A stretch of 64,000 nt of DNA from Bicyclus anynana (GCF_947172395.1 NC_069105.1:8515971-8579970), one strand, 5' to 3'; numbered from the stretch's first letter, positions 22,250 to 33,950 are shown. The notes: generated by a model from the sequence alone, not told the origin. Translations and numbers: made by a program.

Positions 22250-22552
22250 TTATCAACCCATATTCGGCTCACTGCTGAGCTTGAGTCTCCTCTCAGAATG
22301 AGTGGGGTTAGGCCTTAGTCCACCACGCTGGCCCAATGCGGATTGGCAGACTTCACACACGCAGAGAATTAAGATAATTCTCTGGTATGCAGGTTTCCTC
22401 ACGATGTTTTCCTTCACCGATTCAGACACATGATATTTAATTTCTTATAATGCACACAACTGAAAAGTTGGAGGTGCATGCCCTGGACCGGATTCGAACC
22501 CACACCCTCCGGAATCGGAGGCAGATGTCATAACCATGACTATCACAGCTCT
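22250..22552 (-). mobile_element. SINE family B, minus strand
   Basis: TTATCAACCCATATTCGGCT to GACTATCACAGCTCT, all body blocks present. A short deletion in the head removes TCC-ACTGG. Confidence 0.86.
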
Positions 22553-22651
22553 ATAATGGGCTATAAATATACATATATATATCTATAACTATACATATAT
22601 AGAACTAAAACTACCAAAATTCAAAGCTCTTAAAGTTATAATAAGCTATCC

Positions 22652-22821
22652 CCAGCCTTCCTAGCTAAGTAGCACGTCGATTCTCTTTCTACTATAGCTA
22701 ACGCTCCGAAAACTAGAAAGATGTAGGTCACGTGATCAAGACCTGTCATTCATTTCTCTAGTTTTCGAAGCGTTAGCGATCGTAGAAAGAGAATCGACGT
22801 GCCACTTGGCTAGGGGGCAGG
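22652..22821. mobile_element. Fold-back MITE, about 170 bp
   Basis: Left arm (about 22652-22717) and right arm (about 22756-22821) pair over more than 60 positions with few mismatches; the core GCACGTCGATTCTCTTTCTA recurs inverted. The loop is about 38 bp. No coding capacity. Confidence 0.75.
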
Positions 22822-23099
22822 TCTTAGGACCGGGTATTGTTGTCGCTCAGTGACCGTGACGGTCAGTATTTGCCCAAATTGTACCTAAGTGCATACCAAA
22901 TGTCAGGAGAATAAACTTTAAATCTGAATTACAGTGTCTGAATGTTTTGCAAATTTTTGTTGGGTAACATAATAAAATCCATAAACGGTAACAACTTATA
23001 AAATCGAAATGACCTCTCTAAGTATAATTGTATATTGTCGTATGTCGTATTCAATCGTATCGAGGAATTAATGCGTAGTAAATTTTTGTGTAGTAGAAT

Positions 23100-23244
23100 T
23101 ACGTCTTTGTCGGTAGGGTGGTAACTAGCCACGGCCGAAGTTTCCACCAGCCAGACTTGGACCAATTAAGAAAACCTCAATCGGCCCAGCCGGGGATCGA
23201 ACCCAAGGCCTCCGTCTTGTACATCCACAGCGCCACGGAAGGCG
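23100..23244 (-). mobile_element. SINE family A, 5' half, minus strand
   Basis: The complement of the body from ACGTCTTTGTCGGTAGGGTG to the head; the 3' tail is absent and box A is shortened. Confidence 0.75.
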
Positions 23245-23576
23245 TCGAAACACATTAGGAAAACGATTGTATGCGGCCGGCCTAAGGTCCTAGTTAGCGT
23301 TAGTAATAAATTATAGCATCGATAAGATGTCGTTATAATAATAATAATAATTAATTAAAAACAACACTAACATGATTGAGGTAGGTGCACAGTGATAAGT
23401 GACAATCGGGGTCAACGACTCTTTATCAATAAAAGGTCAACCGCCTGATGGGATCGAAATGCATTCAAATTCATGTATTGTGTTTTGGGAAGTAATGGTT
23501 TCTATGGTCCAATGCTTAGCTTGTTTGCTTGTTGCTTTATTTTTCATACTAACGGATATATGTATACATATAATCC

Positions 23577-24116
23577 ATACTAATATTATAAATGCGAAAT
23601 TATGTTTATCTGTCTGTTAACTTTTCACGATTAAACTGAACGGATGGTTCCCGCAGGATTTGTAAAAAAAAACAGAATCTTAGGCGAACGGAGGCGCGGG
23701 CGACCGTTCATCATCATGATTATCAACCCATATTCGGCTCACTGCTTAGCTCGAGTCTCCTCTCAGAATGAGAGGTGTTAGGCCAATAGTCCACCACGCT
23801 GGCCCAATGCGGATTGGCAGACTTCACACACGCAGAGAATTATGAAAATTCTCTGGTGTGCATGTTTTCCTTCACCGTTTGAGACACGTGATATTTAATT
23901 TCTTAAAATGCACACAACTAAAAAGTAGGAGGTGCATGCTCCGGACCGGATTCAAACCCACAGCCTCCGGAATCGGAGGCAGAGGTCATCCACCAAGTGT
24001 GGATCGGCAACTACTCGGGTGAAATCTGCTAGTATTGAAGAAACATAAACAATTAGACAAACACTCACAGAAATTGCTAAACTCCAAAGAGACGAAGTCG
24101 CAGGCGTCCGCTAGTT
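23577..24116 (+). mobile_element. Helitron-like element split by a SINE
   Basis: CATACTAATATTATAAATGC start. After the SINE at 23709-23990, an ACTCGGGTGAAATCTGCTAGT end appears at about 24034. A second end, GACGAAGTCGCAGGCGTCCG CTAGTT, follows at 24116, so two element ends may be stacked. Confidence 0.5.
23709..23990 (-). mobile_element. SINE family B inserted in a Helitron-like element, minus strand
   Basis: CATCATCATGATTATCAACC to GGCAGAGGTCAT. Helitron-like sequence lies on both sides (start near 23577, GTCCGCTAGTT end near 24116), so the SINE came second. The first 20 bp of the head are missing. Confidence 0.8.
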
Positions 24117-24410
24117 AAGAATAAAATTAAAAACACAATTTTTGACAGCTTCGTTAACAATTTAGATGTAATCTGGACAGTGGTTAAACTCGTTAAACTG
24201 TTATTAGCCATTAATAACTTAATAACATACGCCACAAACATCGTGACCACTCACCGGAACGTGTGAGTTGAGTATCAATTACAAAATGTGTAGTAATTAG
24301 GGTAAACCGGCTATTGCTTTATATACCAACTTCTAAATGTTGGAATCTTGGACCGCAAAATTATGTTACTCGACTGCAAGAAGGGTTATGTTTTTGTTTT
24401 TCGCGCGTAT

Positions 24411-24529
24411 CTTGTATGTATGTATGTATGTATGTATGTATGTATGTATGTATGTATGTAGGTATGTATGTATGTATGACCTGCATTCAGCGAATCCGTG
24501 CGTCTCGCTTGATGTATGTATGTATGTAA
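24411..24529. repeat. ATGT microsatellite
   Basis: About 16 near-perfect TATG units at 24411-24478, then after a 34-bp interruption four more at 24512-24529. The tyrosine/valine/methionine-rich frames across it are artefacts. Confidence 0.92.
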
Positions 24530-25788
24530 TATTCTTTATTACCTCATATCTTCCAAACCGCCGAACGGATTTACGTAATTAAGATATCGTTAAGTTTGTC
24601 TTAATAACCCAAGTGTTCTTAGATAGGTGAAATAAAAAAAAACTAACAAGACGACTGTGAGACGCTATAAACTCGAGGTGAAAAAAAAACTTTTTCACTA
24701 CTCTTGCTCAAAAACACTGTCATATTACCACTCCACAGCGGGGCTAAACAAGCATTTCAGCCTCTAGGGGCTAAAGTAATTTTGTTTTTTAATTCTTGTC
24801 TGTTACGAGTACTAGCCTATTATAAAACGGAGGAGGTTTTATTCGAAAATAGAATCATTATAGGTAAGGCCCTGATTGTTTTGAAAAATAAATAAAAAAC
24901 TTTAAATTGGAATGAAATGCAGCGTTCTTGTCTGTGGAATGCGTTCATTTTTTTTATTTAATTTTTATTGAGTTGCGAATACAGCGAGATTTGAAGACAT
25001 GGGACATCCTTTACGGTGTAATACCTTTGGTTTTTTCTCATGTGAAAAAAATAAAAATAAAAAGCGAGAATTTAAAAAAACAATTGGCGTGAATAATACA
25101 CACTTGATTTTTTTCAGAAAATAATTGTAAATTTGAGACCGTAACTTACATATTTTTCAACAATAATTGTTATTGTTGTCTTCATCAAGTGAAAATGGTG
25201 ATCCTAATTTGGAGATGGATGAAATTTTCAATCTGTTACCATCAAAGTCGAGACGCATTTTCTTAAATACCTACCTAGGTAAAGTGGAGAAAATAACAGC
25301 GAATGGACTCACTTATGAAAGGAGTTTTTTAAACTATTATCTCCCACGTTTACCTCACATACTCATTATTCATCTTCACAGTAGTCGGAAATTATGTTAG
25401 CGGGTAAAAGCATCTCCCTTAATATCCAAAATTGTAGACTTTGTATATTTAATTTTCAATTAAATAAATCATTGAATATTGTACTAAACTATTTTATTTT
25501 CTCGCAATCGTAGTGAAAAGCAGAGTGTAACACGTGGGGCTAAACCCATTATAAACTCGGTTTCTATTTAGGCGGCCCTCGCCTTACGTCTCGGGCCCTA
25601 AAAATACCTCGTATATATAATGGGTCTTTTTAGCCCCTTGTATAACAATCTACTATTTTTTCGAATATTGCAAATATGAGTATCAAATTCAAGGGCTTTT
25701 TGTGAGGATTTTAAAATGGTATAACATGGCTATGTTAGAAAAACTACAGTTAAAAAAGGTTATTTATTAAGTCTTTTATTTATTCCAT
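24530..25788. other. No recognised gene
   Basis: AT-rich. Frames of 63-77 codons at 24704 and 25167 have no recognisable motif. GGGGCTAAA words recur at 24743, 24767 and 25538, hinting at an old dispersed repeat. Confidence 0.35.
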
Positions 25789-25980
25789 GACAAGTTAGCC
25801 CTTGACTGCAATCTCACCTGATGTTAAGTGACGACACAGTCTAAGGTGTTTACTCAAAAGAGGTTCAAGTTCATTCAACCCTTACCTCTGACGGTTTCTA
25901 CGCAGCATCCAACGCTGAATCTCTTGACAGTACGTCTTTCCCGGTAATGTGGTAACTAGCTATGGACGATGCCTACCAGA
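25789..25980 (-). mobile_element. SINE family A, old diverged copy, minus strand
   Basis: ACAAGTTAGCCCTTGACTGC, GTTTCTACGCAGCATCCAAC and GTGGTAACTAGCTATGG match family A with many substitutions. The head is missing. Confidence 0.65.
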
Positions 25981-26233
25981 AAGAAATAGAACGGCTGACG
26001 CGATTTCAATTGGACTTTTACTGAAATATAGAGGAGATTATTGAGTCCACTTTTTATTCTGAAATTCATCTGGGATCGGTATTTACTCGGTAAAATCCCA
26101 AAACGTACCGCCTAGATATATGTGAAATAACCAAACATAGTATTACTCCAAAATTCACGCAAACAAAGTCGCAACCATAAGTGATTTTTTAAATATGACA
26201 AATATTTCCCTTCCTCACCAATTTCTGGTAAAA

Positions 26234-26327
26234 ACTGTTAGGAGTAGGTACAACAATAATCCACCAGGCAGGAATCAAACCCGTTACCTCGCTATTGAGT
26301 CCTTATCTATTGAGCTATAATGGCTCT
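26234..26327 (-). mobile_element. SINE family C, minus strand
   Basis: CTGTTAGGAGTAGGTACAAC, inverted box B GGAATCAAACCCG, and inverted box A region TTATCTATTGAGCTATAATG. Confidence 0.6.
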
Positions 26328-27108
26328 AAAACTAAGGCAACCAACTTTCTGAAAATTGAATGCGGGACTTATTGTGGATAGATGGGCGGGGGAAGATTAG
26401 TTGGTTTAACACTTTCACTGCGCCAGTGATTTTTCTGTACTTTCGTCTAGTGCAGTACGAGGTCAATTGACCTCGTATGCAGCGAACGTGTTAAGATACT
26501 TGCCTATCAAAATTACATAAAACACAAAACTTAGGTACAAAAGTCAAATGCCCTTGTATATCACACCTCTCCCGCTCTTACGCCTCATGTTACGCCTCAT
26601 GAGAGAAAGAGAGAAAAGGTATAGATGCAGCGCTATTGTTCGTGCGCGCGTGTGGGTTCTTGTGTGTGTGTCGTGTGGTAGAAAATGCGAGACAAGCGGG
26701 ACGCATCTAACGTTTTACGGGACTATTTTACAAATCGGGATTACATCTGGCATTACGGGACGGTCCCGCAGAATACAAGACGGTTGGCCGCCTTATATAA
26801 AACTAAAAATTCTAACTGTACTTTTATATCAGTACGTTAGTCGTATATCTTTACCGGTTGGGTGCTTGGGTGGTCTTTCTCGCTTGTGATTGATGGTCCT
26901 CTAGGAGTCTATGGACGGAAGTGGTTAGATAAAGATTGTTTTTTCAAAATAAGGAGATTAAAATTAAAGGACTTGGAAATAAGTAGGGATTAAATGTTGA
27001 GGTTCGGTTGTTATATAGTCCGTGTTGACAGTCAACCAGTGGGTAAAAGTATGGATATAGTGTAGAAAATATTTCAAAATACAAGTAGGTAGGTACATAT
27101 TCAAAAGA

Positions 27109-27431
27109 CGGCCTCCGTGGCGCAGTGGTATGCGCAGTGGACTTACAAGACGGAGGTCCTGGGTTCGATCCCCGGCTGGACCGATTGAGGTTTTCTTAAT
27201 TGGTCCAGGTCTAGCTGATGGGAGGCTTTGGCCTTGGCTAATGACCACCCTACCGACAAAGACGTACTGCCAAGCAATTTAGCGTTCCGATACGATGTCG
27301 TGTAGAAACTGAAAGGGGTTTAGATTATCATCCTCCTCTTAACAAGTTAGCCTGCTTCCATCTTAGATTGCATCATCACTTACCATTAGGTGAGATTGTA
27401 GTCAAAGGCTAACTTGTAAAGAATAAAAAAA
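27109..27431 (+). mobile_element. SINE family A, full-length
   Basis: GGCCTCCGTGGCGCAGTGGT through AACTTGTAAAGAATAAAAAA, with both promoter boxes and the tail intact. Confidence 0.86.
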
Positions 27432-27556
27432 GAGGTAAAGTAAAAATTAGTGAACATGAATACCACTTCAAGAGTATATTAACAAAATAGTGAATGGTGT
27501 CTTATATTAGAAAATTAAGTAAGAATAAGTAATGTAATTAAATTAAGTAAAGTAAT

Positions 27557-27718
27557 GCTCAAACGGTGAAAGAAAAACTTCGTGAGGAAACCTGAAAATT
27601 TTCTTAATTCTCTACGCGTGTGTATGCCAAACTGCATTGGGCCAGCGTGGACTGTTAGCCTAACCCCTATCATTATTAGAGGAGACTCGTGCTCAACAGT
27701 GAGCTGAATATTGGTTTT
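27557..27718 (+). mobile_element. SINE family B, 5'-truncated
   Basis: Starts at CTCAAACGGTGAAAGAAAAA and ends GAGCTGAATATTGGTT; diverged. Confidence 0.72.
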
Positions 27719-27898
27719 TATGCCTCATGCCCAGTGGCTAGCATATGCGACTTCATATCATGATTGCCGGGGTCGGTCTCACATTCTCTTTTCGTGGACC
27801 TGTCTCTCTTTCTTTTTGTTTGTCCGGGCTAATACTATAGAGACGATTTTAATGGAACTTTCACTGGAACATAGAAGAGGTTATTGAGTAACATATAC

Positions 27899-28122
27899 TA
27901 CTACTAGCGAACGCCTGCGACTTAGTCCGCATGGAATTCAGTTTTTCACAAATCCCAAGGGAACCATGGATTTTTCCGGGATGAAAAGTAGCCTATGTGT
28001 TAATCCAAAGTGCAATCTATTACCATTCCAAGTTTCTTCTCTCATTGCTTCAGTAGCCGCAGCGTAAAAACATACTTACACACTTACACACAAACTTTCG
28101 CCTTTATTAATATATATTAGTG
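27899..28122 (-). mobile_element. Helitron-like nonautonomous element, minus strand
   Basis: Inverted end ACTAGCGAACGCCTGCGACT, CATGGATTTTTCCGGGATGA and inverted start ATTAATATATATTAGTGTG. Complete at both ends and the same subtype as 33950-34168. Confidence 0.65.
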
Positions 28123-28707
28123 TGATAGTGTGTGTGTCTTGCTACTTTTTGTCCCGGAAAAATATATGGATCCCGCTGGAATTGTGACACTGAATTCCAG
28201 TAGATGAAGTCTCTTTAAGTTACATTAATTAAATTATATTATCCACCAATAAATTGAATTAATATACATTAAAAACAATTTGAAAAGGTGCAAAATGGAT
28301 GTCACTGAACTATTACATCTGATAAAGTCACTCATCGCTAGGGTTGCCAAAATTTTTCCAGAAAAATATAGTATTTTTCAGATTTAGCTACAAAAAAATA
28401 GAGTACCTACACTTAAATACAGTTTAGTATTTTATGGAATAGGCAAATAATCAACATTTATTTAAAAAACAATATATTTACTGTTGTTGCATTTTCTTAG
28501 TTTTATTTGTTAGAAATGTGAGTTTCATATGCTTTTTGACACTTTTGAAAATCAAAAGCAATACTTTTTTTTTAATTTGTCCGTTTATTGTTTGGAATTT
28601 GGTAAGATAGACACATTCGTATAGGCTAGACGCTATTGCATCCGTCAAAAACTAATGTTCATAAAGTTTTAAAATGAATAAATTTGTTTGTTAGATTTCA
28701 GTGTTGT

Positions 28708-28837
28708 TTTCTTAATTGTCAGAGTGTGTGACGTCTGCCAATCCGCATTGCGCCAGCGTGGTGGGCTATTGGCCTAATCCCTCTCATTCTGAGAGAAGAC
28801 TCGAGCTCAGCAGTAAGGCAACTATGGATTAATATTG
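28708..28837 (+). mobile_element. SINE family B 3' fragment
   Basis: CTTAATTGTCAGAGTGTGTG through CTATGGATTAATATTG, the last 130 bp of the family. Confidence 0.7.
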
Positions 28838-28910
28838 ACATCAACCTATATTCATACATACATAGTACGCTGACCCGAAATATAGTACAATACTATACAC
28901 TAAATACAAT

Positions 28911-29235
28911 CGTCATCAACCCATATTCAACTCACTGCTGAGCTCGAGTCTCCTCTCAGAATGAGAGGGGTTAGGCCAATAGTCCACCACGCTGGCCCAA
29001 TGCGGATTGGCAGACTTCACACACACAGAGAATTAAGATAATTCTCTGGTATGCAGGTTTCCTCACGATGTTTTCCTTCACCGATTGAGACACGTGATAT
29101 TTAATTTCTTAAAATGCACACAACTGAAAGGTTGGAGGTGCCTGCCCCGGACCGGATTCGAACCCACACCCTCCGGAATCGGAGGCAGAGGTCATATCCA
29201 CTGGGCTATCACAGCTCTCTAATTTAGCTTTAGAG
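28911..29235 (-). mobile_element. SINE family B with perfect 11-bp target duplication
   Basis: A full-length minus-strand copy flanked by CTAAATACAAT at 28900-28910 and 29236-29246. The duplicated target lies in what looks like the right arm of an older element beginning AGGGTTGCCAA (28340; inverted match at 29271-29281). Confidence 0.9.
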
Positions 29236-29299
29236 CTAAATACAATGCAATACTATAATATTATAGCTGTTGGCAACCCTATTTATCGCATACACCTGT

Positions 29300-31133
29300 A
29301 TGTACAAGTTACATGGAAATTACAATAACAAAATTTAATAATCATTTTTCTTCTTCTTGCGCTATTGATGACGTCACAAAACTAAACACTATAAATAATT
29401 TAATAGCTTTACCCACTTCTGACGATCCTTCTTTCATTTTCTGTCATATCACTGATAGTGATGTTGTGAGAAGTATTAGCGAGGTCAATTCCAATGCCGT
29501 TGGTACTGACTGCATTAGTCGTAAGATGATCGTTCCTATCATTAACATCTTAGCCCCGATAATCAAATCCTTATTTAATTTCTCTATTCTTTCCGGGAGC
29601 TTTCCTTCGTCTTGGAAAAATGCTCAAGTTACTCCTATTCCTAAGAAAATAAATCCTTCCAGTTTCTCTGAATATAGACCCATTTCCATCCTCCCGTTTC
29701 TTTCAAAAGTGTTTGAGCGAATAGTTCACCGTCAATTAAGCCTTTTCCTAACTAGACAAAATCTTTCGAACCCATTTCAATCGGGTTTCCGGACTGGTCA
29801 TAGTACGACTACTGCATTAATCAAAATTACTGAAGATATTCGCCTTGGTATGGATAATCAATGTGTTACGGTGTTGGCCTTACTTGATTTTAGTAATGCA
29901 TTTAATAATGTTGATTTTGATCTTCTATTGGCTAAACTAGGTTCTCTCAACATATCTCCTGAAGTGATTGACTGGTTTCGTAGTTACTTGTTTGGTCGCC
30001 GGCAGTGTGTGCGAGTCAATGACTCTGTATCTAACTGGTGCACGATTTCTGCCGGTGTTCCACAAGGTGGCGTGTTGTCTCCTCTCCTTTTTTCAATTTT
30101 CATTAGTTCTATCACTCTTCAGCTTTCTTCTCTCTACCACCTGTATGCGGATGATCTCCAAATATACGTTCAGGCCAAACTGTCTGATTTGCCTAATGCA
30201 ATAAATATTATAAATAAGGATTTAGATTCGATAGTACAATGGAGCAATTCATACGGTCTGAAAGTGAATCCTTCCAAAACTCAAGTTATAGTTATAGGTA
30301 GTCATAATTTGGTAGCACGCATTGATTGGGCTTCTATTCCTAGTGTAGTTTTTGATGGAACGCATGTGCCATTTAGTGACACGGTTAAAAACCTCGGTGT
30401 TACTTTCGATAAGTATTTTACTTGGGCACCCCAGGTAAGTGAGGTCAGTAGGAAGGTGTTTGCATCTATAGGGTCACTTCGAAGATTAAGAAATTTCCTT
30501 CCAGTATCTACTAAAATTGCGCTTGCACAATCACTCCTACTACCAATTCTCGATTATGCTGACACGTGTTATCTTAATTTGAGTGAGGAACTGCTTGATA
30601 AGCTTGAGCGCATTCAGAACATTTGTATAAGATTCATATTTGGACTTCGCAAATATGATCATATTTCCGAATTTCGCGATAAACTCAAGTGGCCTTCAAT
30701 TCGCCTTCGCAGGAATACTCACATTCTTTTTATTTTATATAACGTCCTTTTTAACCCTGCTACTCCCCCATATCTAAAGGAGCGATTTAACTTTCTCAGT
30801 GATTCTCATTGTCGCTCACTTCGATCTGAGGATAATTTCATTCTAAAAATTCCTTCCCATAATACTTCCTATTATTCTAAATCATTCTCTGTAAAAGCTG
30901 CTCGCCTCTGGAATTCCTTACCTCTCGAGGCTCGGCGTGCGCAATCTCTAGCTTCTTTCAAACAACTGGTAAATATGCACTTCTTTCCTCCTTGACCTTT
31001 TTATCATTCCGTATTTATTTTCGTTTAAATGATTTTATTTATTTGTTCATGTTTAAATAATTGTTGATGTTGTCTTGTTTCTTACTTTTTACATCTAAAT
31101 TATTTAAATAAAATTTTCGTATGTATGCTTATG

Positions 31134-31171
<38 letters not shown>

Positions 31172-31506
31172 TTGTAAGTATCCTTATTTATGTAGGAATA
31201 TATGTAATTGTTGGTAGGTATGTATGTATATTTGTATGTGTTCATATATATATATAAATATATTGATTTTGATTTTATATATTATTATCTAAGTGTAATA
31301 TATCTTCTACTTCTCTTTTTATGTGTACACCCGTCATTATGCATTATTCCTTGTATTTATTTTCTCTTTTTTCGATTGGTTGTCTGGAAGAGATCGCTCA
31401 TTAGCGATAAGGCCGCCAATTGTACATTAGTTTTTAAGTAAATTTCTTGCCTGTTATTATTATTTTTGGTGTACAATAAAGTATATTTCATTCATTCATT
31501 CATTCA
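29300..31506 (+). mobile_element. 5'-truncated LINE insertion with 3' UTR and ATTC tail
   Basis: Contains the reverse-transcriptase frame at 29313-30995 and a 3' UTR of about 500 bp with a (TA)n run at 31134-31167, AATAAA at 31475-31480 and a terminal (ATTC)n of about four units (31488-31506). The left boundary is approximate, and I saw no clear target duplication. Confidence 0.75.
29313..30995 (+). CDS. Non-LTR retrotransposon reverse transcriptase, 5'-truncated copy (CR1/L2-like)
   Basis: An uninterrupted 560-codon frame. It begins in the linker before the reverse transcriptase; the usual N-terminal AP-like endonuclease is absent, so the first ATG is internal rather than a true start. Visible motifs: WKNAQVTPIPKK (101-112), YRPIS (121-125), LLDFSNAF with catalytic D192, SAGVPQGGVLSPLLF (246-260), YADD with D280 and D281, and KVNPSKTQ (317-324). 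A C-terminal region with ARLWNSLPLEAR follows. The enzyme copies element RNA at a nicked genomic site. The frame carries no stop or frameshift, so the insertion is probably recent, but without endonuclease or promoter it is likely immobile itself. The DFSNAF and AGVPQG blocks suggest the CR1/L2/Jockey group; the exact clade is uncertain. Confidence 0.9.
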   Translation: MEITITKFNNHFSSSCAIDDVTKLNTINNLIALPTSDDPSFIFCHITDSDVVRSISEVNSNAVGTDCISRKMIVPIINILAPIIKSLFNFSILSGSFPSSWKNAQVTPIPKKINPSSFSEYRPISILPFLSKVFERIVHRQLSLFLTRQNLSNPFQSGFRTGHSTTTALIKITEDIRLGMDNQCVTVLALLDFSNAFNNVDFDLLLAKLGSLNISPEVIDWFRSYLFGRRQCVRVNDSVSNWCTISAGVPQGGVLSPLLFSIFISSITLQLSSLYHLYADDLQIYVQAKLSDLPNAINIINKDLDSIVQWSNSYGLKVNPSKTQVIVIGSHNLVARIDWASIPSVVFDGTHVPFSDTVKNLGVTFDKYFTWAPQVSEVSRKVFASIGSLRRLRNFLPVSTKIALAQSLLLPILDYADTCYLNLSEELLDKLERIQNICIRFIFGLRKYDHISEFRDKLKWPSIRLRRNTHILFILYNVLFNPATPPYLKERFNFLSDSHCRSLRSEDNFILKIPSHNTSYYSKSFSVKAARLWNSLPLEARRAQSLASFKQLVNMHFFPP

Positions 31507-32059
31507 AAATTGTAAATCTCGATAATGAGCGCCGACCCGATTATGTCATTTGATGACGTTTTTGTAACAAACAGGAAAGTAGTAAATTAATTAACGTCGT
31601 TATTATAACAACACAGGAACCATGGATTTTTCCGGAATAAAAAGTAGTCTATATTTTGCTCAATTTTCCAATGAAAGTCCCGTTAAAGAGTTTATTAATC
31701 ATAATCAACTCAAGAATCACTTGGGCGCTAACTTTACAAAGTATTCTTCATTGATTTGCAGTCCGCAGAGTTTCCTGTAATTAAAAAAATATTTTAAATA
31801 ACTATGGAATGGTTTGTATAGTTTCATAATTTATCGCGTTCTCTTTGAAATATGCAGCACTTCATTTTCTAAGTTAAAACTTACGTGGACGCTAACTCTA
31901 CACCACGGATTTCCAAAGTGTTCAATATTTTACTCCTAGGGGTCGATACCGATTTTTAGGGGGTCAGTAGAACCAGTAAATTAAAATGGGATCTATTTAA
32001 ATTTCACCCACCATTGAGGTTCTTATTTCAAAACATTTTATGTTAGGTATATGTTACTT

Positions 32060-32367
32060 AGAGCAGTGATAGCCTAGTGGATATGACCTCTGCCTCCGAT
32101 TCCGGAGGGTGTGGGTTCGAATCCGGTCCCGGGCATGCACCTCCAACTTTTCAGTTGTGTGCATATTAAGAAATTAAATATCACGTGTCTCAATCGGTGA
32201 AGGAAAACATCGTGAGGAAACCTGCATACCAGAGAATTATCTTCATTCTCTGCGTGTGTGAAGTCTGCCAATCCGCATTGGGCCAGCGTGGTGGACTATT
32301 GGCCTAACCCCTCTCATTCTGAGAGGAGACTCGAGCTCAGCAGTGAGCCGAATATGGGTTGATGACG
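32060..32367 (+). mobile_element. SINE family B with perfect 11-bp target duplication
   Basis: Full-length, flanked by ATATGTTACTT at 32049-32059 and 32368-32378. Very close to the family consensus, hence recent. Confidence 0.9.
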
Positions 32368-32416
32368 ATATGTTACTTCCATAACAACTTGTATTCTTTA
32401 GTTTATCTACATATAC

Positions 32417-32705
32417 TACAGCCATTCTTGATGAGTACTGTTTACCAACAAACAAATTAAAAATAAGGGGAATAAATCACTAGTAATTTCACACCTAACA
32501 ATAATTATAATTAACTTGTTCTTAAATTATTGAAAATTTTAATTAATAAGCTTAGAAAAATTAGATATGGTTAATATATTTTATATAACATTTTATAAAC
32601 AAACCATACATAATTTAAAATAAATAAGTTATTAAATGACATGCGTTTTCTACCTTCATTTCTAATTTATTTGTTGGTAAACAGTACTCATCAATGAAGG
32701 CTGTA
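32417..32705. mobile_element. TA-flanked MITE with about 45-bp TIRs
   Basis: CAGCCATTCTTGATGAGTAC TGTTTACCAACAAA is repeated inverted before GGCTG. TA lies on both sides (32417-32418, 32704-32705), consistent with Tc1/mariner-type insertion. The interior is 195 bp of AT-rich sequence. Confidence 0.75.
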
Positions 32706-32782
32706 TTAATGCTTAGACGCAAAATATTTTAGTACCTATTGCAAATTTTAGGCGTGCTAATTATCGAACTGTTATATCTATA

Positions 32783-33950
32783 TCTATACTAATATTATAA
32801 AGAGGTAAAGTTTGTAAGTTTGTCACATTTTTTAAATGGGGTAATCTTCGGAACTACTGGTCCGATTTCAAAAATTCTTTCACCAGTAGAATGCTACATT
32901 ATCGGGGAGTGCTATAGGCTATATTTTATATTAGTATGATTTATATTCGCCGAGTTAACACAGTTTTTGTCATACAGGTCGGACCGAAAATCCTCTTAAG
33001 CAGACTTATTCGCATGCGCTGCCTTAACCATTGTGTAAAATTGAAATTAATGTATGGAGGCTTTATGTATCTTTTAAAGTTCTACAAAAAAGTCCGCGAC
33101 GCCATATATCTATCTTCTATATATTAGTACCTTTTGTGTTTACCTTTTGTGTTTTAAAAATTATTAATTTTATATACTTAGGTTTGCGTCATTATTTATG
33201 CTACTTAACTTAAATCCTTATCAAAATAAATTATTTAATAATCACAAGGATATTATGGAGATAAGATTTGCCCTCTGTAGTATGTTAATTAGTTAAATAG
33301 TTTCGGAGGTAATACAAAATTTCTAAAAGACGCAGAAATTTCGCTACATGACGCCCCGCGCTTTCAATTACGTAGTTCCCGTTCCCGTATGAATATGGGG
33401 ATCAAACATAGCCTATGACACTCGCAAATAACGTAGCTTACTACTGGTAAAAGAATTTTCTAAATCGGTCCAGTAGATCCAGAGATTACCCCACTTTAGT
33501 TTCTTGGGAAATAGTCCTTTGGTCATCGCACCACGCTCAAAGGGCAGGACCGATTTTGCTAAAGGTAGGGGAAGGGTAGGGGTAAGGTAGGGAAGGTGTA
33601 GGGTACGAGTAGGTTAGGGTAGGGTAGTGGTAGTGTAGGGGTAGGGTAGAGGTAGGGGTACGATAGGGAAGGGTAGGAAAGAGGTAGGGTAGGGAAGGGG
33701 TAGGGTACGAGTAGGGTATGGTACGGGTAGGGTAAAGCACGGGTAGGGTACGGGTAAGGTAGGGGTAGGGTAAGGGTAGGGTAGAGGTAAGGCAGGGGTA
33801 GGGTAGGGTTAGGGTTAGCGGTAGGGTAAGGGAAAAGTAGGGGCACAGTAGGGTTGGGTAGGTTTAGGTAGGGAGTAGGGTAAGGTAGGTGTAGGGAAGA
33901 TGTGTACTTATGTAAAAGCGAAAGCGAAAGCATGACCGCTAATATTATAC
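32783..33950 (+). mobile_element. Composite Helitron-like element, partner of 13.2-14.5 kb
   Basis: Opens with ATACTAATATTATAAAGAGG and carries the same internal blocks in the same order (GGTCGGACCGAAAATCCTCT, TAATCACAAGGATATTATGG, CATAGCCTATGACACTCGC, then a GGGTAG minisatellite). The right end runs into another Helitron-like element at about 33950. Confidence 0.65.
33565..33895. repeat. GGGTA/GGGGTA minisatellite, about 330 bp
   Basis: G-rich on the plus strand: the inverted counterpart of the array at 13230-13590, in the same relative place in its element. Confidence 0.9.

Noticed and set aside
24314..24582. Overlapping frames rich in Met-Tyr-Val-Cys
   Set aside because: Translation of an ATGT microsatellite.
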